Shown here in pieces: positions 53,135 to 60,562 of a DNA stretch of 64,000 bases. Below the pieces are notes generated by a model. The model searched no databases, was not told the DNA's origin, and saw only the letters and a list, made by a program, of their open reading frames with translations. Source of the stretch: Candidatus Obscuribacterales bacterium (GTDB lineage Bacteria > Cyanobacteriota > Vampirovibrionia > Obscuribacterales > Obscuribacteraceae); contig JAKFVQ010000005.1 in NCBI GenBank assembly GCA_021732085.1, positions 1 to 64,000 on the forward strand, read 5' to 3'. The translations under genes and the position numbers were made by a program. Every line of letters starts with the position of its first letter. Within the stretch, counting starts at the first letter, position 1.

Positions 53135-54619
53135 ATGAGACGCATTACAGCAACAAAATTCGACCACATGCAAGCCCTCGTACTGAAAGAACTGGAAGTA
53201 ATCAAAGCTCAGACCGCCGAAAACATGATGCAATCGATTGGCGGTGCTCAACACTATTCGATAGCTCAACTGGAAAAGATGGGTTCTGAAGGTTTACTCG
53301 CTGGAATGAATTTGACCGGATACAACTTAGACAGTATCAACCTTGCCGGTGACAATCTCAAAGGAACCAATTTCACAGGCGACCAAATGATTGGAGCTCA
53401 GTTAAATGGCGCTGACATGCAAGGTGCAGAAATCAGCCATGCTGATTTGACATGCTCTAACCTTAGTGGCGCCAACCTTAGTGGTGATGCTTTCTCTGGT
53501 ACCACGCTAATTACTGCCAACCTCGAGGGAGCGAATCTTCAAGGAATATCGGCAACTGGCGCTAACTTCGAATCTGCTATTACGAGTTCAACAACGAATC
53601 TTGAACACGCACAGCTCTCTGGTGATACCTTCAGCGGTGACATGGGCGCAGATTATACATCCTCAAGCTTCAGCAATTGCCACTTTGAGCAAGGTGTTCA
53701 ACTTTCAGGTAACTTCTCCTCGGCAAACATGCAAGGTGCCCAATTAAGTGGGTCAATAATGGATGGCAATTTCCACGGCGCCAATATGCAAGGAATTGAC
53801 CTGTCTAATGCAAGCATCTCGGTAGCCAATTTCAGTGGCGCAAATCTTGAAAGCGCTAATTTCTCCGGAGCAAATGGTGATGCTAACTTCGGTGGAGCAG
53901 ATCTCGATCATGCAAACATGAGTGGTGCTAATTTGATGGGCTCAAGTCTTTCCGGTGCCCATGTGGTTGATACGAATCTAACAAACACCTCGCTGCAAGA
54001 TGTGAATGCTAGCAACGTCGACTTTACGAAAGCCGTTATGGATGGAACAAGCTTCTACGGCGCAAATCTAAGCGGTGACAATTTCTCGAACACAAATTTG
54101 TCAAAGGACGGCGTCAACCTCCAGTGGGCTTCCGGCACCGATGTAAACTTCTCCGGAGCTACGATGACAGGTATGAACCTCACAAACTTGGCTTTAACCA
54201 ACTCCAACTTGGATAATGCTGACATGGACGGAGTACACGGTAAGGTTATCATCGAAGGTTGCCATTTCGATGGAGCTGACCTCAGCAACGCAGATCTTGC
54301 AGGTTCTGTGATTATGAGCTCACACTTCGATGGAGCAAACCTGGAGAATGCAAACTTCAGTGGTATCAACCAAGGTAGCATGACGGCACCTGATGATTCT
54401 TTCAAGGATGCCGACCTGCAACATGCAAACTTCGATGGCGCTGAGCTTTCCGGATCCAACATGAACGGAGCTAACGCACAGTATGCCAACTTTGATTACT
54501 CCGACCTTACCAATGTAACTTGGAGGGAAGCCAATGTTACATGCGCAACCTTCGAGGGTGCTGCAGGTAACATCCCATGGGTTAAGGAAGCCATGTTCCA
54601 AGAACTCGAAGCTGTCTAG
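53135..54619 (+). CDS. Pentapeptide-repeat protein with possible double-glycine leader
   Basis: A 494-residue protein. Residues 1-55 are a helical leader-like segment (LVLKELEVIKAQTAENMMQS) ending IGGAQHYS, with Gly36-Gly37. From about residue 60 to 480 it is an almost unbroken pentapeptide repeat A-(N/D)-(L/F)-x-G (SGANLSGDAFSG, FSGANLESANFSGA), predicted to fold as a right-handed quadrilateral beta-helix. There is no Sec signal. AGGAGG at 53121-53126 gives very strong translation initiation. Its position beside a C39-peptidase ABC transporter makes it the prime candidate substrate; this is inference. Confidence 0.88.
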   Translation: MRRITATKFDHMQALVLKELEVIKAQTAENMMQSIGGAQHYSIAQLEKMGSEGLLAGMNLTGYNLDSINLAGDNLKGTNFTGDQMIGAQLNGADMQGAEISHADLTCSNLSGANLSGDAFSGTTLITANLEGANLQGISATGANFESAITSSTTNLEHAQLSGDTFSGDMGADYTSSSFSNCHFEQGVQLSGNFSSANMQGAQLSGSIMDGNFHGANMQGIDLSNASISVANFSGANLESANFSGANGDANFGGADLDHANMSGANLMGSSLSGAHVVDTNLTNTSLQDVNASNVDFTKAVMDGTSFYGANLSGDNFSNTNLSKDGVNLQWASGTDVNFSGATMTGMNLTNLALTNSNLDNADMDGVHGKVIIEGCHFDGADLSNADLAGSVIMSSHFDGANLENANFSGINQGSMTAPDDSFKDADLQHANFDGAELSGSNMNGANAQYANFDYSDLTNVTWREANVTCATFEGAAGNIPWVKEAMFQELEAV

Positions 54620-54696
54620 TTTGCCCTAAACAGCTGCTCATTCAAATGAGCTGAACTCGAGGACCGAGCTAATCTAGTAGGTCCACAACAGAAGGG

Positions 54697-54726
54697 ACGG
54701 CGATGCAAAAGCATTGCCGTTCTTAC
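54697..54726 (+). terminator. Terminator of the pentapeptide gene
   Basis: ACGGCGATGC (54697-54706) and GCATTGCCGT (54711-54720) pair with one G-T wobble around an AAAA loop, followed by TCTT. It lies 78 nt after the pentapeptide gene. Confidence 0.7.
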
Positions 54727-54815
54727 TTGTGTGCCAGGCATTCTTTTCGAGTTCTGGATGGCTCCGCGAAGACTGTGGATTGGACGCGGATACATACTGG
54801 ACAGATGAGACTCGA

Positions 54816-55487
54816 CTACGGGTCGAATCTATAACCGATACCATGGACAGTGGCTATCATCGATTGCTGTCCTTCTGTATCGAGCTTGTTTCTTAACCTA
54901 TTCACATAGGTGCGGATCGCCCCAGGCGATGAATCGGAATCCGTTGGCCACACTCTATCAATCAGCGCTTCGGCTGAGAATACTTGGTTTGGATGTCTCA
55001 TCAAAAATTCCAAGAGAGCGAATTCTTTTGGCAAGATGTCCAGAACCTTTTCTCCCTTCATCACCTTATGCGTGGCTGGGTCCAGTGAAATATCACGAGC
55101 CTTCAGATCCTTACTTATCACTTGTGCAGGGCGTCTCAGCAAAGCTCTCACGCGTGCTGCAAGTTCCTTCATGTGAAATGGTTTGGTCAGATAATCATCC
55201 GCGCCAGCGTCTAGGCCTGCTTCTTTATCATCGACCTCACGTTTGCCTGTCAGCATGATCACAGGCGTCGCTCCGCCCGATGAACGGAAAGAACGACAGA
55301 TATCCGGTCCTTCCATATTTGGTAACTGCCAGTCCAGAACAACGAGATCGTAGCTGTAGAATTTCAACCGGTCGAGCGCTTCTTTTCCGTCCTCGACGAG
55401 ATCAACCTCGTAGTTTTGTGCGCTTAGGTAATCGACAACCACATCGCTGAGCGCTCTTTCGTCTTCGACAACGAGGATTTTAGGCAT
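54816..55487 (-). CDS. OmpR-family response regulator
   Basis: A 223-residue regulator. The receiver starts MPKILVVEDERALSDVVVD, with Asp52 in LVVLDWQLP and Lys in DDYLTKPFHMKE. The winged-helix DNA-binding domain contains LPKEFALLEFLMRHPNQVFS and IRTYVNRLRNKL, then HGIGYRF. GGAG precedes the ATG. No kinase is adjacent; the PAS kinase at 37943 is an orphan and could be its partner. Its position next to the pentapeptide gene raises the possibility that it controls the secretion locus. Confidence 0.93.
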   Translation of the reverse strand: MPKILVVEDERALSDVVVDYLSAQNYEVDLVEDGKEALDRLKFYSYDLVVLDWQLPNMEGPDICRSFRSSGGATPVIMLTGKREVDDKEAGLDAGADDYLTKPFHMKELAARVRALLRRPAQVISKDLKARDISLDPATHKVMKGEKVLDILPKEFALLEFLMRHPNQVFSAEALIDRVWPTDSDSSPGAIRTYVNRLRNKLDTEGQQSMIATVHGIGYRFDP

Positions 55488-55566
55488 TGGAATTCTCCGC
55501 CGGCATGATCGAGTTTGCTGATTCTACACGAATCGACGACAAGATCCAAACCTGCTTGTCTTCCGC

Positions 55567-56343
55567 CTATTTCGCTTCTAGCTCAGCGCGCGAAGTGTAA
55601 GCTAGATAAACCTTTTCGAGAAACGTTTCTGCCGACTCCCCCTGGCTTTCCGGACTCAGTTTCAGGCGGAAATAATCTTCCAATTGTTTGGCTAGAGTGA
55701 AGCGGCTTTGGCTATTCATTTGATGGCGACGCCTTAAGAAACTAACGAGGAGGTAGTAATCATCAGGTGTGAGCTGCCCTGCGTCCACGAAAGATGCATT
55801 CGGCGCTTCGGCCTGAATTCTAAGACTTCGGCTCGAAAGATCTGGCACGCGCTCTCTGATTACCAGTGTTCCTCCGAGGAAGTCACCTAAGCGCCTTTCA
55901 TTCTTGTCGAAGATCATGAAAACAACGCCGACCATAAACAGGAAGGTGTCCACGAAGCGCACGAGGTTGCGAATAATGGAAGCTGCCCAATTCAGAGGCT
56001 GCCCCGTGGCCTCGATTACTCTAATTTGAGCAACGCGCTTGCCGGGCGTCTGCCCTTGCCAGAGTTTTTCGAAGAGGATGAAGTAGCAAGTGTAAATCGC
56101 GAAACACAGCAAGCTAACCCCGGCAACCAAATACATGTACAGCATGCTCTTGCTATCGCGCGTAGGCACCACTTGTTCGATGACGGCGGCGGCGATTCCG
56201 GCAGCGATTATGACAAAGAGCAAGCTCAAGTAAATCAGAACGATGTCAATGAAAGCTGCCCAGATGCGATTTCCGACGCCTGCCAGCTCCAGGTGTAGGT
56301 CGACATTCTCCGGGGTAGAGATTAAATAGTCCGGTTTTTCCAT
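55567..56343 (-). CDS. RDD-family membrane protein
   Basis: A 258-residue protein with the RDD domain: GVGNRIWAAFIDIVLIYLSL (the Arg and Asp pattern), LWQGQTPGKRVAQIRVIEAT, DKNERRLGDFLGGTLVI. Three membrane helices are predicted, with a cytoplasmic C-terminal tail of about 80 residues. It is divergent from a SpoIIM-like gene 28 bp away, a pairing seen in many bacteria. The function of the pair is unknown; ion transport has been suggested for some RDD proteins. Confidence 0.88.
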   Translation of the reverse strand: MEKPDYLISTPENVDLHLELAGVGNRIWAAFIDIVLIYLSLLFVIIAAGIAAAVIEQVVPTRDSKSMLYMYLVAGVSLLCFAIYTCYFILFEKLWQGQTPGKRVAQIRVIEATGQPLNWAASIIRNLVRFVDTFLFMVGVVFMIFDKNERRLGDFLGGTLVIRERVPDLSSRSLRIQAEAPNASFVDAGQLTPDDYYLLVSFLRRRHQMNSQSRFTLAKQLEDYFRLKLSPESQGESAETFLEKVYLAYTSRAELEAK

Positions 56344-56371
56344 TTCAACCTTTTGTTGTCAACTGGCATTT

Positions 56372-57397
56372 ATGAATGTAGAACGTTGGGTCGCTAGCAG
56401 GCAGCTTCACTGGCAGAAGCTTGAAGAGCTTTTGAAGCAGATCGAAACGCGTGGATTGCCAAGTCTTAGCCGCGAACAGTTGCAATCGCTGGGTCGCCTT
56501 TATCGCTCTGCCGCCTCGGATCTCTCGCGAGCAAGAGCTATGGGGCTCGGACCCGATGTTGTGCGCTATCTGAATAATCTGGTAGTAAAAGGTCATAACC
56601 AAGTTTATCAAAATCAGAGAAGCCGCTGGAGCGATCTCTGGCATTTCCTCTGGATAACATTCCCAAGTGTTTTCAGGCAGAATTTTTTGTATGTTCTGGT
56701 TTCGTTTTTTCTCTTCGCTGCTCCGATGTTAGCCACTTGGCTTTTTGTTCTCAAGGATGTGAATTTTGCTCACCTTGAGATTCAGCAAGGTCACCCGCTA
56801 GTTTCCGACGAGTTGTGGAGCTATGTGGAAAAGAAAAAGCTTTGGACCGACACGGTTGAGCATGAAAGTCCGGCAGCTTCCAGCTTCATCGCAACGAACA
56901 ACATCAAGGTTTCCCTTGTTGCTTTTGTGATGGGCGTCACATTCGGGTTAGGAACGCTCTACGTCTTGGTTACCAATGGGATGTTGATTGGTGGCACATT
57001 TGCTGTCTGTCAAGTTTATGGAATGGCGGGACGGCTTGCTGCATTTGTGGCGCCGCATGGAGTGTTTGAGTTGAGTGCCATCTTCATAAGCGGTGGCGCC
57101 GGTTTGATGCTAGCAAAAGGAATGTTGTTTCCGGGAAGGCTCAAACGCGCCGACTCTATGCGTATGATGGCTAAGGAAGCGGCGATTCTCTTTCTTGGTT
57201 GCGTCCCGTTGTTGCTGATCGCTGGTGCAATTGAGGGACATATCTCGCCGCGCACCGATCTTCCTCAAGAGTTCAAATATATGGTGTCGATGGCGACAGC
57301 TTTTTGCTTGTTGTTGTATTTGCTGCTGCCGCGCGGCGCTGGCAAGAAACTTGAGATTGCGGAAGAACTTCCTGCGCAGAAATCTCATGGAACTTGA
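56372..57397 (+). CDS. SpoIIM/DUF95-family membrane protein
   Basis: A 341-residue protein. A helical N-terminal 95 residues (LSREQLQSLGRLYRSAASDL) is followed by five or six membrane helices, with the DUF95 core SLVAFVMGVTFGLGTLYVLV and APHGVFELSAIFISGGAGL. It is homologous to stage II sporulation protein M, but in non-sporulating bacteria it occurs with RDD proteins, as here. This is not evidence for sporulation. The non-coding array begins about 160 bp after its stop. Confidence 0.88.
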   Translation: MNVERWVASRQLHWQKLEELLKQIETRGLPSLSREQLQSLGRLYRSAASDLSRARAMGLGPDVVRYLNNLVVKGHNQVYQNQRSRWSDLWHFLWITFPSVFRQNFLYVLVSFFLFAAPMLATWLFVLKDVNFAHLEIQQGHPLVSDELWSYVEKKKLWTDTVEHESPAASSFIATNNIKVSLVAFVMGVTFGLGTLYVLVTNGMLIGGTFAVCQVYGMAGRLAAFVAPHGVFELSAIFISGGAGLMLAKGMLFPGRLKRADSMRMMAKEAAILFLGCVPLLLIAGAIEGHISPRTDLPQEFKYMVSMATAFCLLLYLLLPRGAGKKLEIAEELPAQKSHGT

Positions 57398-57556
57398 GCC
57401 ATTGGGAAAGCGAGCTCGGAGTTCGACCATCAATTTGCTCTTGTAATCACGAACCCCTCGGCTGCAGCGAGACTATGCGTTCCCGGCTAAGCAGAAGCTT
57501 CTCAACTCACTGCACTTGGCCAATGAATATCCTGCCTAACTGGATCCGAAAGTAAA

Positions 57557-58321
57557 AAGCCCTACGGCGGAGGTCGATCGCATTTCGCTTCGATCAGCCT
57601 CCACCTTCGGGCTTATCATCCCTGTCATGAAAAACTATGTGTTTTGTTGTGTTATCTCAACGATTTATTGGTCCGCAGGTAGAGACTAATCTCTCTTTAT
57701 TGATTCAATTAATCTCTACCTTTGGACGTCATCCCTGTCATGAAAAACTAAGTGTTTGTTGTGTTGCCTCAACGATATTTGGTCCGCAGGTAGAGACTAA
57801 TCACATCTTCATTGATTTAATTAGTCTCTACCTTTGGACTCATCCCTCTAGTGAAACTCGTTGTCTTTCTCTGCGTATCCTGACAGAGAGATCCGGCATC
57901 AATGCAGGAGCTTTATGCGAGGTGTGATACCACATATGGTATAAGCCTTCCTGTTGTTGGCACAGTCTCGATCTGTGTTGATCCAGCTTCGCAGCAGAGC
58001 TCACGTATTCATTTCGGCGTGCACGGTGAGCTTTATAGGTTGTTGCGTTTTGCTGTAAGTTGTTCATTTCTTTGCGTCCTGTTTGGTCCTACTCGGTAGA
58101 GGTTATTTCTCGGTTTGTTATTTGAGTAAGCTCTACCTTTTGGACTCACCCTCTTGTTTAAACTTGTCTGGCGAATGTCGCTTGCAAGGTCTTCGTATCC
58201 TTCTAGAATCCAGGCGGGCAGAGGGAATTTCTCTTCACCTCCTCTATTTGATTGGCCCCTCTGCCTGGGATTCGTTTGGCGCTCCTCTTGTCTGTCTCAG
58301 AAAAATTCACGTCAGAGACAG
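57557..58321 (+). ncRNA. Array of two-tier stem-loops (candidate structured RNA)
   Basis: Successive elements share one design: a short outer stem, an internal loop, then a longer inner stem. 57557-57614: AAGCCC/GGGCTT outside GGAGG..GATCG. 57671-57727: GTCC/GGAC outside AGGTAGAGA. 57782-57839: the same, with a perfect 14-bp inner stem. 57991-58046: GCAGC/GTTGC outside AGCTCAC/GTGAGCT. 58086-58145: GTCC/GGAC outside GGTAGAG/CTCTACC. 58206-58273: GAATCC/GGATTC outside GGCAGAGGG/CCCTCTGCC. A simpler stem CTGTCTC/GAGACAG is at 58292-58321. Pairing persists while sequence changes. Transcription direction is assumed, not shown. Confidence 0.45.
57617..57840 (+). repeat. Tandem direct repeat of about 112 bp
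   Basis: Unit A (57617-57729, 113 bp) and unit B (57730-57840, 111 bp) both begin CATCCCTGTCATGAAAAACT, continue through TTGGTCCGCAGGTAGAGACT and end CTCTACCTTTGGAC. A third copy begins at 57841 (CATCCCTCTAGTGAAAC) and then diverges; its beginning is echoed after 58142 (GGACTCACCCTCTTGT). Confidence 0.85.
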
Positions 58322-58675
58322 CTAAATGTTGTCCTCTGGTGTTTGTGTGGCGTACCTTGTCTTTTTTGACAGAGCTGCCTCTGACGATATCTTGAAGATC
58401 ACTCCTCAAATTTGGGATTAACTTGTTTTTTTGAACGTTGGCTGTGACTGTCATTCGGTTTGTTTTTGTTTTCCGTATCACTCCCAACGTTTCTATATTA
58501 CTCAGTCCACGTAGGGGTCTTGTGAGGAGCTCGTGGGGTTTTTGTGAGGATGCCGAAATTCATGCCTGCGCCTTGCCCGCGCGAGTCCGCGCCAGCACTA
58601 AGGGGATCATTCACGGCAACGCGGTACCGTCAGGGTGAACGCACCTCGTTGCGCTAGCTTGTTATCTGACTTCTC

Positions 58676-60562
58676 TTACTCTTCGCTTTGCGGCTCCGTC
58701 TGGAGGTAGGATTTGAGGACCTGTTCCTCGGCGTTGATCATTTTCTGATGGAACTGGTTCATTGTTTCCAGATAACTTGAAAGCACGCATTCTGTTCTAT
58801 ATATAGGATCGGATTGGAGATCGGCGCTATTGGATTCTGCTGCCCGGGCGCCGGTCTTGGCTGCTATGGGCGTAAGACGTTCGCTGCGTTCTGCCTTTTG
58901 CATTCTTGGTTCAGCTGCCGTCGCTGCCGAGTTCGGTGAAAGCTTAGAGATCGGCTTCAAATAGCTAGGTAGTTCCGGATTTCGGTTCGCTGTTTGCTTC
59001 GATTTATTCTGAAGCTTAGCGAGCAAGTCCGTTTCCTTGTCTAAATTCAGTTCGGGGTAACGCAACGATAATCGAATTGCGCGCTTATTTTTTACAGGTT
59101 CATTTAGCTCTTCGTTTTGCGGAGCCTTCGATGGATATTCTTCCAAGACCGCATGTGCATTCACGCCCCCGAATCCGAAAGCACTAATGGCAGCGCGCCT
59201 GGGCTCTTTCGTGTTAGTCGATATCTCCCAAGCTTTTGTTGTCGAATTCACGTAACATGGCGATTTTTTCCAGTCGATTTGTGTGTTGGCGGTCTGCACA
59301 TTCAGTGTTGGTGGAAGTGTCTTGAAATAAAGGGCAAGTGCTGTTTTTATTACTCCTGCCATACCGCTTGCTGCTTGCGTGTGACCGATCATCGATTTCA
59401 CAGAGCCGAGAGCGCACCACGCTTTCTCTACGGTTTCATCTGCTGCAAATATCCGCTCGATGGCTAACATTTCTGCCAAATCCCCAGCGCGAGTGCCGGT
59501 GCCATGAGCTTCCAGCAGCGTTACGGTACGAGGAGATATCCCCGCCATTTCGTAAGCACGGCTCATCGCCAAGGTTTCGCCTTCAACATTCGGCGCAAGT
59601 GAGCTGCCTGACCGTCCGTCGCTGGAGCATCCGATTCCTGTAAGGACTGCGTAGATACGATTGCCGTCGCGCTCTGCATCATCCAGGCGCTTAAGAACGA
59701 TCATGCCGACGCCTTCACCGAGTATGGTGCCATCCGCGTTATCATCAAACGGTCTAATAACACCTGAATTCGAAAGAGCTCCCAGTCCGCAGAACATTTG
59801 ATAGAAATATGGGCTCGAATTGATGTGCACGCCGCCGGCTATCGCGATGTCGCTTTGCCCGCTTAATAGTCCTTGTACGGCTATCTCGACAGCTACCAGA
59901 GAGGATGCGCAGGCCGCATCGAGGATCAGATTGCGTCCCTTGAATCCGAGTTTTGCTGCGATGCGTCCTGAAATAATGTTCGGCATTACGGCCGGAATTG
60001 TATCTGCGTTGCATTGCTGCAAACTTGAGTGAAGCGCCGATTCGATTTCTTCTAAATCGCTTTCTGCAAGCTGAGGTGAAATCGCGCGTAATATGCTGAT
60101 GACTTGCTCGACTGTTTGTCCATGTTGAATTAGATTCATCGATCCAATTCCAGGAGCGGCAGTCCTTCCGAGGATCATGTCAGCTTTTGCGCCATCAAAG
60201 GTTTTGTGGCCGTAACCAGCGTCCTGTAGTGCTTCTGCCGCTGCTCGCAGTGCGAGGAATTGATCAGGGTCTGATCCCTTCAATCCCGCGGGCATGATTC
60301 CGAATTCGAGCGGATCGAAGTCGGCAAATTCTGTGATGAAACCACCGTTGGTGCAATATATTTTGCCAAACTGATTAGAGTTCTTTTTCCTGTAGTGCTC
60401 GGTATCCCACTCTTCGGGACCGGCTTCCCTAATTGAATCGACGCCATTGATAATGTTATTCCAGAACGCTTTTAGGTTTGGCGCTCCAGGAAAGATGCAC
60501 GACATGCCAACGATAGCTACTGAGGGCTTCCGTTGCTTTTCCGTTTCACCGGATTTCTTCAT
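58676..60562 (-). CDS. Beta-ketoacyl synthase (PfaA/PKS-type)
   Basis: A 628-residue protein. The KS domain (residues about 12-480) has catalytic Cys218 in DAACASSLVAVE, His in LLEAHGTGTRAGD and His in MIGHTQAASGMAGV; the start VAIVGMSCIFPGAPNL is typical of polyketide and PUFA/heterocyst-glycolipid-type synthases. The C-terminal ~150 residues are a variable helical tail with no acyltransferase or carrier domain. Its ATG overlaps the stop of the ACP-dehydratase gene (4 bases), so the two are translated together. It would condense acyl units on the partner carrier domain. Confidence 0.92.
   Translation of the reverse strand: MKKSGETEKQRKPSVAIVGMSCIFPGAPNLKAFWNNIINGVDSIREAGPEEWDTEHYRKKNSNQFGKIYCTNGGFITEFADFDPLEFGIMPAGLKGSDPDQFLALRAAAEALQDAGYGHKTFDGAKADMILGRTAAPGIGSMNLIQHGQTVEQVISILRAISPQLAESDLEEIESALHSSLQQCNADTIPAVMPNIISGRIAAKLGFKGRNLILDAACASSLVAVEIAVQGLLSGQSDIAIAGGVHINSSPYFYQMFCGLGALSNSGVIRPFDDNADGTILGEGVGMIVLKRLDDAERDGNRIYAVLTGIGCSSDGRSGSSLAPNVEGETLAMSRAYEMAGISPRTVTLLEAHGTGTRAGDLAEMLAIERIFAADETVEKAWCALGSVKSMIGHTQAASGMAGVIKTALALYFKTLPPTLNVQTANTQIDWKKSPCYVNSTTKAWEISTNTKEPRRAAISAFGFGGVNAHAVLEEYPSKAPQNEELNEPVKNKRAIRLSLRYPELNLDKETDLLAKLQNKSKQTANRNPELPSYLKPISKLSPNSAATAAEPRMQKAERSERLTPIAAKTGARAAESNSADLQSDPIYRTECVLSSYLETMNQFHQKMINAEEQVLKSYLQTEPQSEE

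Larger units (their letters stand above)
57398..58675. other. 1.28-kb non-coding region
   Basis: No frame here has a start with ribosome site or protein-like composition. The sequence is T-rich on the plus strand and dominated by hairpins, described in the two entries below. The last ~350 bases (58322-58675) contain further short inverted repeats but no repeat unit that I can match to the array. Confidence 0.6.

Noticed and set aside
54055-54601. Long frames antisense to the pentapeptide gene
   Set aside because: They arise from the periodic 15-bp repeat of the real gene and show no independent domain or ribosome site.
57617-57840. Possible CRISPR array
   Set aside because: Units are about 112 bp and directly abut each other without unique spacers of constant length; no cas gene is nearby.
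57637-58638. Several open frames of 60-100 codons in both directions
   Set aside because: They run through the repeats and hairpins, lack ribosome sites, have Ser/Leu/Cys-rich composition from T-rich DNA, and neighbouring frames are equally open.
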